Shown here in pieces: positions 8,269 through 15,218 of a stretch of DNA of 20,775 nt (position 1 is the stretch's first letter; every line of letters begins with the position of its first letter). Where the stretch lies: contig JAATFS010000483.1 in assembly GCA_015655035.1 (NCBI GenBank), forward strand, positions 1-20,775. Reading direction: 5' to 3'. The DNA comes from Lysobacterales bacterium (GTDB lineage: Bacteria > Pseudomonadota > Gammaproteobacteria > Xanthomonadales > Xanthomonadaceae). Position numbers and translations under genes: made by a program. The notes under the pieces are model-generated. The model made no database searches, was not told the DNA's origin, and saw only the letters and a list, made by a program, of their open reading frames with translations.

Positions 8269-9255
8269 ATGAATGCCGAGGATTACCAACCGCCGCGCTG
8301 GCTGCGCAATCCGCACGTGCAGTCGGTGCTGGGATCGAGCGCGCTGCGGCGGCGCCGTGGCCTGCAGCTGCTGGCCGCCAGCGGTGCGGTGACCACCGAA
8401 CATATCCTCGACGGCGGCGATGGCGTTCGCCTGCAAGGCTGGCTCAGCGTACCGCCGGGCGATGCCGAGCCACGCGGCACCGTGCTGTTGCTGCACGGCT
8501 GGGAAGGCAGCGCCGATTCCAACTACATGCGCTTGACCGCCGCGCGCTTGCTGGGCCTGGGCTATCAGGTGTTCCGGCTGAACTTCCGCGACCACGGCGG
8601 CACCCATCACCTCAACGTCGACCTGTTCCATTCCGATCGCATCGACGAAGTGGTCAATGCCACCGCCGACCTGTGGCGGCGCTTCCCTGCGCCGCAGCTG
8701 CTGGCGGCCGGTTACTCGCTGGGAGGCAACTTCGCGCTGCGCCTGGCGTTGCGCGCGCCGGCCGTGGGCTTGCCGCTGGCGCGGGTGGCGGCGGTCTGCC
8801 CGCTGTTGGACCCCGCCACGACCATGGAACACATCGAGGCCGGACCGCATTTCTACGATTGGTATTTCCGCCGCAGATGGCGCGAATCGCTGCTGCGCAA
8901 GCGCGAGCTGTTCCCCGAGCAGCACGCCTACGACGACGCTACGCTGGGACTGGACATGCGCGGGCTCATGGCGTGGCTGGCCGAGCGCTACACCGTCCAC
9001 GGCACCTTGGCCGCCTACTTCAACAGCTACTCCATCGCCGGCGACCGGCTGGCGGCGCTGCAAGTGCCAGCCAATATCCTGATGGCCGAGGACGACCCGG
9101 TGATTCCGTTCGAGGATTTCCGTGACTGGCAACTACCGGCCACCGCCCATCTGGAGATCGCCCACTGGGGCGGGCACTGCGGATTTCTGGAAAACGCCCA
9201 TGGCGACGGTTTCGCCGAACGCTGGGTCGCCGAACGCCTGGCCCTGCCGGGCTGA
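8269..9255 (+). CDS. YheT-type alpha/beta hydrolase
   Basis: The 328-residue protein begins with YQPPRWLRNPHVQSVLGS, the characteristic N-terminus of the YheT/ABHD1-ABHD3 esterase group. It then shows the oxyanion strand LLLHGWEGSADSNY, the nucleophile elbow GYSLGG (Ser150), a likely acid in AEDDPVIPFEDF, and the catalytic histidine in GGHCGF (His303). These members hydrolyse esters, possibly lipids, but the physiological substrate is not established. The ATG at 8269 has CAGGA at 8257-8261 as ribosome-binding site. It follows plsC after 60 bases in the same direction, so co-transcription is likely. Confidence 0.9.
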   Translation: MNAEDYQPPRWLRNPHVQSVLGSSALRRRRGLQLLAASGAVTTEHILDGGDGVRLQGWLSVPPGDAEPRGTVLLLHGWEGSADSNYMRLTAARLLGLGYQVFRLNFRDHGGTHHLNVDLFHSDRIDEVVNATADLWRRFPAPQLLAAGYSLGGNFALRLALRAPAVGLPLARVAAVCPLLDPATTMEHIEAGPHFYDWYFRRRWRESLLRKRELFPEQHAYDDATLGLDMRGLMAWLAERYTVHGTLAAYFNSYSIAGDRLAALQVPANILMAEDDPVIPFEDFRDWQLPATAHLEIAHWGGHCGFLENAHGDGFAERWVAERLALPG

Positions 9256-9273
9256 GTCCGCGTGTACGGTGGC

Positions 9274-9279
9274 TACAAT
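9274..9279 (+). promoter_or_regulatory. Possible -10 element upstream of the TPR gene
   Basis: TACAAT preceded by GGC lies 28 bases before the ATG of the TPR gene and differs from the sigma-70 -10 consensus at one base. No convincing -35 hexamer is seen 16-18 bases upstream. This is only a candidate. Confidence 0.3.
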
Positions 9280-9307
9280 GGAGGTTTGCCCTCGACCCCC
9301 GGACGCC

Positions 9308-11380
9308 ATGCAAGACAAGATCATCCAAGCCCTCCGCCGCGACGCCGCCGATGAAGCGGTGGGCCTGGCCCGCGAATGGGTGGCGAATGCGGCCGGCGAC
9401 GCCTATGCCCACCGTTGGCTCGGACTGGCATTGCAGCAGCAGGGCCAGGTGGCTGCGGCGCTGGCCAGCACCGATGCGGCATTGGCGCTGGCACCGGAGG
9501 ATGCCGATCTTCACTTGCAGCGTGCCGGCCTGCTGCTGGCGGCGCGCGACCTGGCGGCTGCCGATGCGGCGCTGTCGCGTAGCACCGCGCTGGACCCCAA
9601 TCAGCTCAATGCCTATGTGATGCAGGCGCACCTGGCGGTCGCACGCCAGGATCTGGACGAGGCCGAGCGCCTGAGCCGCACCGCCGCACGATTGGCGCCG
9701 GAGCATCCGCAGTTGCTGGCCGTAGACGGTACGGTGGCGCTACGCCGTGGCCAGGCCGACCGCGCACTGGCGCTGTTGTCGCGCGCAGTAGAGCAACTCC
9801 CGGACGATCCACGGGTGCTGTTCGCGCTGGGCTTCGCCTACTTGCAGAAGGAGCACTACGCCTTCGCCGAACGGGCGTTCGAGCGGGTGGTCGAACTCAA
9901 CCCGCCCGGCACCACCCTGCGCGCCTTCATCGCCCAGCTGGCGCAGCGCCAGGGGCGCCTGGACGATGCCATCGAAGCCATGCGCGGCGTGCTTGCGCAG
10001 CCGGAGGGCGACACCCCGGCGATGCGCCGGCTGGCCGGGGAATTCGAGTTGCAGGCCGGCCGCCCGGCCGAGGCGTTGGCGCATCTGCGCCAGGCCGTGG
10101 CCAGCTGGCCCGGCGATCGCCGCACCCTGCACGCATTGCTGACCGCCTGGGAACGGCTGGGGGCGGTGGCGGATGCGCGGGTCACGCTCGACGCCGCACT
10201 CGACACCACCGGCAACCTGCACGACCTGTGGCTGGCCCGGCTGGCGGTGGAGCCGGTCGGCGGAGCCGAGGCGCAGGCGGTGATCGAACGATGGTTGCTG
10301 GCGATGCCCGAGCATCTGCCGGCACTTGAAGCGCTGATGCGGGTTCACGACATGCAAGGCCATGCCGAGGCCGCCGAAGCGGTGGCGCGTCGGATCGTGG
10401 CGGTGGAGCCGGGCCGGATCAGTGGCGAGCAGCGCATCGTCGAGGCATTGTTGCAACGCGACCCACCCGCCGCGATCGCTTGCGTGCAGGCGCTGATCGA
10501 TTCGCTGCCGGAGCAGCAGCGCACGGTACTGCGGCCCTGGCTGGGCAACGTGCAGGACCGCGCCGGCCAGCCCGACGCGGCGCTGGCGAGCTGGATGGAG
10601 TTCCACCGCGAGCAGGCCCCGCACCGCCTTCCGTTGCCGCCGCAGGCCGAGCCACAGCCAACCGCATGGCCGGACGAGGCGGCCATCGCCGAAGGCGTGT
10701 CGGCGCGGCCCTTGTTCGTATGGGGTGCACCGGGCGCGCACACCGAACGCCTGATCGCGGTGATGGCCGCCGCCACGCCGGCAGTGCGCAACGATCGGTA
10801 TGGCGGCACGCCGCCGGACGATGCCTTGCAGAACTACCGCACCGTGGCGCGCCTGGCGTCCGGCGAACTCAGTGCCAGCGCACTGGTCGAAAGCTGGAAG
10901 GCCCAGCTGCCACGGCGTGGCGTGGGCGATGGCAATGTCATCGACTGGCTGCTGTGGTGGGACAACAGCCTGCTGCAATCGCTGCGGCCGCACTTGCCGG
11001 AAGGCCGGCTGGCGATCGCCCTGCGCGACCCGCGCGACATGCTGCTGGACTGGCTGGCTGCCGGCGCCCCGGCGCCGCTGGCGCTGCAATCGCCGCAGCA
11101 GGCCGCCGAGTGGCTGCGGGGTATGCTCGAGCAGGTCGCCAGCTTGCACGAACAGAACCTGTACCCGCATCGCCTGTTGCGGCTGGACGGCATCGAGAAC
11201 GATCCGCAGGCCGTGGCCAAGCTGTTGCAGCAGGCCTTCGGTGCCGAGTTCCCGGTGCTGCCGTCGCTGGGCGGCGAGCGCCTCGCCTCCGCACGCTGGC
11301 GCGACTACGCAGGCGTACTGGGGCCGCAGTTCGAGCTGCTGACGCCGGTGGCCGTGCGGCTTGGCTACGCCGAAACCTGA
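9308..11380 (+). CDS. TPR protein with C-terminal sulfotransferase-like (probably degenerate) domain
   Basis: From ATG 9308 the protein has 690 residues. The first 400 or so are consecutive tetratricopeptide units. The clearest cover about residues 33-200 (for example WLGLALQQQGQVAAALA, LALAPEDADLHLQRA, LFALGFAYLQKEHYAFAERA), and more divergent units follow, so this part is a protein-interaction solenoid. From about residue 468 the pattern resembles the TPR-linked sulfotransferase family: PLFVWGAPGAHTERL sits where the PAPS 5'-phosphosulfate loop belongs, LAIALRDPRDMLLDWL where the 3'-phosphate motif belongs, and RLLRLDGIENDPQAVAKLL near the end. The loop lacks the usual R-S-G-T core and the motif serine is replaced by Asp, so catalysis is doubtful. 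No signal peptide is seen, suggesting a cytoplasmic protein. The frame is open back to 9122, but that stretch lies within the YheT gene and is rejected. Confidence 0.82.
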   Translation: MQDKIIQALRRDAADEAVGLAREWVANAAGDAYAHRWLGLALQQQGQVAAALASTDAALALAPEDADLHLQRAGLLLAARDLAAADAALSRSTALDPNQLNAYVMQAHLAVARQDLDEAERLSRTAARLAPEHPQLLAVDGTVALRRGQADRALALLSRAVEQLPDDPRVLFALGFAYLQKEHYAFAERAFERVVELNPPGTTLRAFIAQLAQRQGRLDDAIEAMRGVLAQPEGDTPAMRRLAGEFELQAGRPAEALAHLRQAVASWPGDRRTLHALLTAWERLGAVADARVTLDAALDTTGNLHDLWLARLAVEPVGGAEAQAVIERWLLAMPEHLPALEALMRVHDMQGHAEAAEAVARRIVAVEPGRISGEQRIVEALLQRDPPAAIACVQALIDSLPEQQRTVLRPWLGNVQDRAGQPDAALASWMEFHREQAPHRLPLPPQAEPQPTAWPDEAAIAEGVSARPLFVWGAPGAHTERLIAVMAAATPAVRNDRYGGTPPDDALQNYRTVARLASGELSASALVESWKAQLPRRGVGDGNVIDWLLWWDNSLLQSLRPHLPEGRLAIALRDPRDMLLDWLAAGAPAPLALQSPQQAAEWLRGMLEQVASLHEQNLYPHRLLRLDGIENDPQAVAKLLQQAFGAEFPVLPSLGGERLASARWRDYAGVLGPQFELLTPVAVRLGYAET

Positions 11381-11440
11381 TCCCGCTTCGTACTTATCGC
11401 AAAGCGCATAACCCGAGTTCGTCCTCCCCGGAGACCTGCC

Positions 11441-12058
11441 ATGCAACTGACCAGTCAAAGTATCGCCAACGGCCAATCCATCCCGGTGCAATTCGCTGCC
11501 GGCCAGCCCGAAGGCCTGGCGCCCAACCACAATCCGCACCTGGCCTGGAGCGAGGTGCCGGCGAACACACGTTCGTTTGCGTTGCTGTGCATCGATCCGG
11601 ATGTGCCGACAGTGCCGGAGACCGTCGGCCGGGATGACGTCCAGGTGCCAGTCGACCAGCCGCGCACCGATTTCGTGCATTGGGTGATGGCCGATATTCC
11701 AGCCGAGGTTCGCGAGATCGCCGCCGGCAGTTGCAGCGACGGCTTCGTCGCCAAGGGCAAGCGAGCGCCGACCGGGCCGGCCGGCGCGCGGCAGGGGCTG
11801 AACAACTACACCGAATGGTTCGCTGGCGATGCGGACATGGCCGGTGACTATCTCGGCTACGACGGCCCCTACCCGCCGTTCAACGATCTGCGCCTGCACC
11901 GCTACTTCTTCCGGGTGTTCGCGCTGGACGTGGACACACTGGCGCTGCCGGCGCGCTTCGGTGCCGCCGAGGTGTTGCGCGCCATGCAAGGCCATGTCCT
12001 GGCCGAAGCGGCGCTATACGGCACCTACAGCCTGAATCCCGCGCTGGCGGAGCGCTGA
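11441..12058 (+). CDS. YbhB/YbcL family PEBP (Raf kinase inhibitor-like) protein
   Basis: This 205-residue protein matches bacterial phosphatidylethanolamine-binding-like proteins. Recognisable parts are HNPHLAWSEVPANTRSFALLCID near the N-terminus, DFVHWVMADIP (anion-binding pocket histidine), a GLNNYTEWF segment, YDGPYPPFNDLRLHRYFFRVFALD, and a C-terminal LAEAALYGTYS helix. It is about 45 residues longer than E. coli YbhB, with an insertion between DPDVPTVPE and the DFVHWV strand and an extended middle. No signal peptide is apparent, so it is probably cytoplasmic. Function is poorly known in bacteria; ligand binding in the conserved pocket is the usual assumption. GGAGA precedes the ATG. A strong hairpin follows the stop, separating it from the convergent uppP. 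Confidence 0.9.
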   Translation: MQLTSQSIANGQSIPVQFAAGQPEGLAPNHNPHLAWSEVPANTRSFALLCIDPDVPTVPETVGRDDVQVPVDQPRTDFVHWVMADIPAEVREIAAGSCSDGFVAKGKRAPTGPAGARQGLNNYTEWFAGDADMAGDYLGYDGPYPPFNDLRLHRYFFRVFALDVDTLALPARFGAAEVLRAMQGHVLAEAALYGTYSLNPALAER

Positions 12059-12065
12059 ATCAGGT

Positions 12066-12096
12066 CGCGCCGCCGCGTGGCATACGCGGCGGCGCG
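12066..12096. terminator. Strong hairpin between convergent genes, probable bidirectional terminator
   Basis: Bases 12066-12078 and 12084-12096 are perfectly complementary (13-bp GC-rich stem, five-base loop GGCAT). The hairpin sits eight bases after the PEBP stop and about 40 bases beyond the uppP stop on the other strand. A short TTT follows on the + strand only. Location and stability suggest termination in both directions, though the U-tract is weak. Confidence 0.65.
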
Positions 12097-12137
12097 CAGT
12101 TTCATGGTGCGGAAATCGCCAGCGCGGATGACAACGG

Positions 12138-12935
12138 CTAGGCGGCACTGGCCGGCAGCCACACCAGCAGCGCAACCCCGAGCACGATCCGATACAGCGC
12201 GAATGCGGTGAAGCGGTGCGACTTGATGTAGCCCAGCAGCCACTTCACCACCACGAAGCCGGTGAGCACTGCCGCGATGAAGGCCACGGCCACGTCCAGC
12301 CAGGCCTCGTTGGCGATCTCGCCATGCTTGAACAGCTCCAGGAAGGCGTAGCCGCTGGCCGCGAACATGGTCGGGATGCCGAGCAGGAACACGAACTCGG
12401 CGGCGGCCGAGCGCCGGCTCAGGCCCAGCAGCATCGCCAGGAAGATCGCCGAGGCCGAGCGCGAGGTACCGGGGAACACGCCCGCCACCACCTGCGCCAG
12501 GCCGACCGCGATCGCCACCTTCCAGGTCACCGTGTCGCGTTCGGGCATGCGCGAGGCGAAATGCTCGGCCACCAGCATCCACACGCCGCCGATCACCAGC
12601 GCCCAGGCTACGGGGGTCACCGTCTCGGGCAATTCCCAGCCGGCCATGCGTACCGGCAGGCCGACCAGCGCGGTGATCAGGAACGCCACCATCAGTTTGA
12701 GGACGTAATCGCGGGTCTCCGGCTCGCCGAGCCCGGTCGCCAGCGCCCACAAGCGCTTGCGCAGCACCAGCGTGGTGGCCAGGATCGCGCCGGCCTGGAT
12801 GACGATATTGAAAAAATCGGAACGGCGCCCGAGCCATTGCTCGGCGATCAACAAATGCCCGGTGCTGGAGACCGGCAGGAATTCGGTAAGGCCTTCGAGA
12901 ATGCCCAGCAGCAGGGCGGAGAACAGGTCGGACAT
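12138..12935 (-). CDS. uppP: Undecaprenyl-diphosphate phosphatase
   Basis: This is the only minus-strand gene. Starting at the ATG whose complement is 12933-12935, the protein is 265 residues, close to E. coli BacA/UppP (273). The N-terminal motif GILEGLTEFLPVSSTGHLL gives the paired acidic residues Glu14 and Glu18, and VFPGTSRSASA (residues 153-163) supplies the catalytic arginine of the PGTSRS motif. About eight membrane helices are evident. UppP removes the terminal phosphate from undecaprenyl diphosphate, recycling the lipid carrier for peptidoglycan and surface polysaccharide synthesis, and overexpression gives bacitracin resistance. The frame continues 20 codons upstream, but those residues (Pro-rich, non-hydrophobic) do not resemble the family. 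The gene is divergent from glnA; about 220 bases of shared upstream DNA carry glnA's nitrogen control sites. Confidence 0.95.
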   Translation of the reverse strand: MSDLFSALLLGILEGLTEFLPVSSTGHLLIAEQWLGRRSDFFNIVIQAGAILATTLVLRKRLWALATGLGEPETRDYVLKLMVAFLITALVGLPVRMAGWELPETVTPVAWALVIGGVWMLVAEHFASRMPERDTVTWKVAIAVGLAQVVAGVFPGTSRSASAIFLAMLLGLSRRSAAAEFVFLLGIPTMFAASGYAFLELFKHGEIANEAWLDVAVAFIAAVLTGFVVVKWLLGYIKSHRFTAFALYRIVLGVALLVWLPASAA

Positions 12936-12974
12936 CGGGCGAAAGATAGGTGGGCCGGGGGAAGTATCAGGATA

Positions 12975-12988
12975 GTGCATTGATGCAC
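12975..12988. repeat. Perfect palindrome GTGCAT-TG-ATGCAC upstream of the NtrC-like site
   Basis: Six-base arms with a two-base spacer sit directly beside the NtrC-like site at 12988-13004, sharing one base with it. The arms resemble the GTGCA half-site of NtrC in inverted order. It could be an extra regulator site (for either glnA or uppP) or coincidence. Confidence 0.4.
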
Positions 12989-13004
12989 GCACCATGTTAG
13001 TGCG
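12988..13004. promoter_or_regulatory. NtrC-like enhancer site, strong (glnA)
   Basis: CGCACCATGTTAGTGCG is a 17-bp sequence with perfect outer 5-bp dyad arms and a 7-bp centre. It matches the NtrC consensus TGCACC-N5-GGTGCA at 9 of 12 defined positions. Its centre lies about 128 bp before the predicted glnA transcription start, comparable to the enhancer spacing of the enterobacterial glnA promoter. Confidence 0.7.
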
Positions 13005-13017
13005 CTCTTAGCATTTG

Positions 13018-13034
13018 ATCCCCTATTTGGTGCG
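13018..13034. promoter_or_regulatory. Second, weaker NtrC-like site (glnA)
   Basis: The right half GGTGCG matches the NtrC half-site at five of six bases; the left half ATCCCC matches only three of six. The centre is 30 bp (about three helical turns) from the stronger site, which favours cooperative binding of two NtrC dimers. An overlapping register starting at 13031 scores similarly, so the exact position is uncertain. Confidence 0.35.
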
Positions 13035-13069
13035 CATGCATGGCGATGTGGCAGGGCGTACTTAAGTGA

Positions 13070-13082
13070 AATCAACCACTTG
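13070..13082 (+). promoter_or_regulatory. IHF-binding consensus between enhancers and sigma-54 promoter
   Basis: AATCAACCACTTG fits WATCAANNNNTTR at every defined position. It lies between the NtrC-like sites and the -24/-12 element, where IHF bends DNA to bring the activator to the polymerase. A dyad AAGTG-N8-CACTT (13064-13081) overlaps it. Confidence 0.6.
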
Positions 13083-13097
13083 TGAAGGCGTCAGGGT

Positions 13098-13112
13098 TGG
13101 CACGGCGTTTGC
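13098..13112 (+). promoter_or_regulatory. Sigma-54 (RpoN) -24/-12 promoter of glnA
   Basis: TGGCACGGCGTTTGC matches TGGCAC-N5-TTGC exactly, with the invariant GG at 13099-13100 and GC at 13111-13112 ten bases apart. The predicted transcription start is near 13124, giving a leader of about 31 bases before the glnA ATG with GAGG at 13142-13145 as ribosome-binding site. Confidence 0.92.
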
Positions 13113-13154
13113 TTGTTAACCGCCAAGTCATTCACCAACCCGAGGTTTCTTTCG

Positions 13155-14564
13155 ATGTCTGCGGAAAATGTTGAAAAGCTGATCAAGGACAACAAGGTCG
13201 AATTCGTCGACCTGCGCTTCGTCGATATGCGCGGCGTGCAGCAGCACGTGACGTTCCCCGTCAGCATCATCGAGCCGTCGTTGTTCGAAGAAGGCAAGAT
13301 GTTCGACGGCAGCTCGATCTCGGGCTGGAAGGGCATCAACGAATCGGACATGGTCCTGCTGCCCGATGCCGGCACCGCCTACCTGGATCCGTTCTTTGCC
13401 GATCCGACCGTCGTCATCACCTGTGACATTCTCGATCCGGCGACCATGCAGAGCTACTCGCGCGATCCGCGCGGTATCGCCAAGCGCGCCGAGGCCTACC
13501 TGAAGTCCTCCGGCATCGCCGAGCAGGCGTTCTTCGGCCCGGAGCCGGAATTCTTCATCTTCGACTCGGTCCGTTTCGGCAACGAAATGGGCAACACTTT
13601 CTTCAAGATCGACTCCGAAGAAGCTGCATGGAACACCGGTGCCAAGCTCGAAGGCGGCAACAGCGGCTATCGTCCGGCGGTGAAGGGCGGCTACTTCCCG
13701 GTCCCGCCGACCGATTCGCTGCACGACCTGCGTGCCGAGATGGTCAAGACCCTGGAACAGGTCGGTATCGAGACCGAGGTGCACCACCACGAAGTGGCCA
13801 CCGCCGGCCAGTGCGAGATCGGCACCAAGTTCAGCTCGCTGGTCCAGAAGGCCGACGAACTGCTGACGATGAAGTACATCATCAAGAACGTCGCCTATCG
13901 CAACGGCAAGACCGCCACGTTCATGCCGAAGCCGATCGTCGGTGACAACGGTTCGGGCATGCACGTGCACCAGTCGCTGGCCAAGGGCGGCACCAACCTG
14001 TTCTCCGGTGACGGCTACGGCGGCCTGTCGCAGCTGGCGCTGTGGTACATCGGCGGCATCTTCAAGCACGCCAAGGCGATCAACGCCTTCGCCAACGCAG
14101 GCACCAACAGCTACAAGCGCCTGGTCCCCGGCTTCGAAGCCCCGGTGATGCTGGCCTACTCGGCCCGCAACCGTTCGGCCTCGTGCCGCATTCCGTGGGT
14201 CTCCAACCCGAAGGCCCGCCGCATCGAAATGCGTTTCCCCGATCCGATCCAGTCCGGCTACCTGACCTTCACCGCGCTGATGATGGCCGGTCTGGACGGC
14301 ATCAAGAACCAGATCGACCCGGGTGCCCCCAGCGACAAGGATCTGTACGACCTGCCGCCGGAAGAAGAGAAGCTGATCCCGCAGGTGTGTTCCAGCCTCG
14401 ATCAGGCGCTGGAAGCGCTGGACCAGGATCGCGAGTTCCTCAAGGCCGGTGGCGTGATGGACGACGACTTCATCGACGGCTACATCGCGCTGAAGATGCA
14501 GGAAGTCACCAAGTTCCGCGCCGCGACCCACCCGCTGGAATACCAGCTGTACTACGGCAACTGA
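13155..14564 (+). CDS. glnA: Glutamine synthetase type I (GSI-beta)
   Basis: From ATG 13155 the protein is 469 residues, the standard length of GlnA. It makes glutamine from glutamate, ammonium and ATP as a cytoplasmic dodecamer and is the main ammonium-assimilating enzyme. Recognised signatures are FDGSSISGWKGINESDM near residue 50, the catalytic-domain stretch GPEPEFFIFD (Mg-binding glutamate), KPIVGDNGSGMHVHQSL (ATP/glutamate site), and NRSASCRIPW. The KDLYDLPPEE motif places the adenylylation tyrosine at residue 398, marking the GlnE-regulated beta subtype. The frame is open 42 bases further upstream, but those codons overlap the promoter leader. Expression is expected to depend on RpoN, phosphorylated NtrC and IHF. 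A long hairpin follows the stop, before glnK. Confidence 0.98.
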   Translation: MSAENVEKLIKDNKVEFVDLRFVDMRGVQQHVTFPVSIIEPSLFEEGKMFDGSSISGWKGINESDMVLLPDAGTAYLDPFFADPTVVITCDILDPATMQSYSRDPRGIAKRAEAYLKSSGIAEQAFFGPEPEFFIFDSVRFGNEMGNTFFKIDSEEAAWNTGAKLEGGNSGYRPAVKGGYFPVPPTDSLHDLRAEMVKTLEQVGIETEVHHHEVATAGQCEIGTKFSSLVQKADELLTMKYIIKNVAYRNGKTATFMPKPIVGDNGSGMHVHQSLAKGGTNLFSGDGYGGLSQLALWYIGGIFKHAKAINAFANAGTNSYKRLVPGFEAPVMLAYSARNRSASCRIPWVSNPKARRIEMRFPDPIQSGYLTFTALMMAGLDGIKNQIDPGAPSDKDLYDLPPEEEKLIPQVCSSLDQALEALDQDREFLKAGGVMDDDFIDGYIALKMQEVTKFRAATHPLEYQLYYGN

Positions 14565-14570
14565 GCAACC

Positions 14571-14614
14571 GCGGCGATGGCGAAGGTTCCCCCTCCCACC
14601 TTTGCCATCGCCGC
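14571..14614 (+). terminator. Hairpin terminator after glnA
   Basis: Arms 14571-14587 and 14598-14614 form a 17-bp stem with one G-U pair and a ten-base pyrimidine loop, starting six bases after the glnA stop. Only a weak T-rich stretch (CCCTTCT) follows. It probably terminates, or partly terminates, the glnA message and protects its 3' end. Confidence 0.72.
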
Positions 14615-14864
14615 ACCCTTCTACGGCTGGGGAGCCGTAGCCAGGGATGCATTGCATCCGGGAGAGATTCCAGCAATGGAAACGCAGGGGTAAGAGAGAG
14701 AGCGGATCGGCGCCGTGGTACGGCCCTCTCCCACGTCACGCGGGGCAACGATGCCCGCGCCATGGTCGATTCGCGCTGTATCCGGATGCCGTCAGCGGCG
14801 TCCAGGTACTGATATCGCCTGCCGGCAGTCGCTGGCTGGTTCCTTCCACCATCGGGGTATGCGC
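14615..14864. other. glnA-glnK intergenic region
   Basis: Beyond the glnA hairpin this 250-base stretch contains the GTAG-ended hairpin pair (14621-14659), a short GA run around 14692-14701, and no convincing ORF. I searched for GG-N10-GC sigma-54 elements and NtrC half-site pairs and saw none. The promoter for glnK-amtB, if separate from glnA read-through, is not recognisable by eye. Confidence 0.5.
14621..14659. repeat. Paired small hairpins ending in GTAG, possible REP-like element
   Basis: CTACGGCT-GGGG-AGCCGTAG (14621-14640) is a perfect 8-bp stem with a tetraloop. It is followed four bases later by GGATGC-ATT-GCATCC (14645-14659), a perfect 6-bp stem. Extragenic hairpins flanked by GTAG/CTAC are known as repeated elements in Stenotrophomonas and Xanthomonas. 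Only one copy is in this window, so repeat status is inferred. Confidence 0.45.
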
Positions 14865-15203
14865 ATGAAACTGATCACCGCCATCATCCGACCGTTCAAG
14901 CTCGACGAGGTCCGAGAGGCCCTGTCGCAAGCGGGCGTGTCGGGTATCACTGTCACTGAGGTCAAGGGCTTCGGACGGCAAAAAGGACATACCGAGCTGT
15001 ATCGCGGCGCGGAGTATGTCGTCGATTTCCTGCCCAAGATCAAGATCGAGACCGTCGTGACCGACGAGCGCCTGGAAGCCGTTGTCGAGGCGATCCAGAC
15101 CGCTGCCGGCACCGGCAAGATCGGCGATGGCAAGATCTTCGTTACCGCGATCGAACAGGTCGTGCGGATCCGCACTGGCGAAATCGGCGCTGACGCGCTC
15201 TAA
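14865..15203 (+). CDS. glnK: Nitrogen regulatory protein PII (GlnK/GlnB)
   Basis: Starting at ATG 14865 the protein is 112 residues, the exact length of typical PII. It begins MKLITAIIRPFKLDEVREAL, carries the T-loop ELYRGAEYVVDF with the uridylylation Tyr51, and has the ATP-binding TGKIGDGKIFV segment. PII trimers sense 2-oxoglutarate and ATP/ADP and report glutamine status through GlnD uridylylation. They control NtrB, GlnE and, when unmodified, plug the AmtB channel. Its position immediately before amtB (15-base gap) is the conserved glnK-amtB pairing, so I prefer glnK to glnB. Sequence alone does not separate the two names. An in-frame ATG at 14859 would add two residues. The wider open frame upstream is not PII-like. 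Confidence 0.96.
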   Translation: MKLITAIIRPFKLDEVREALSQAGVSGITVTEVKGFGRQKGHTELYRGAEYVVDFLPKIKIETVVTDERLEAVVEAIQTAAGTGKIGDGKIFVTAIEQVVRIRTGEIGADAL

Positions 15204-15218
15204 CCCCCGGAGTCCTTT

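Noticed and set aside
9122..9307. Upstream extension of the TPR gene to 9122
   Set aside because: It lies mostly inside the yheT-like gene in another frame; ATG 9308 starts where TPR-type helical sequence begins.
9740..11995. 751-codon open frame on the minus strand
   Set aside because: Antisense shadow of the TPR and PEBP genes in high-GC DNA; Gln/Arg/His-rich product without family motifs.
12936..12995. Twenty-codon N-terminal extension of uppP
   Set aside because: The extension is Pro/Ser-rich and unlike the family; the ATG ending at 12935 gives the standard UppP N-terminus.
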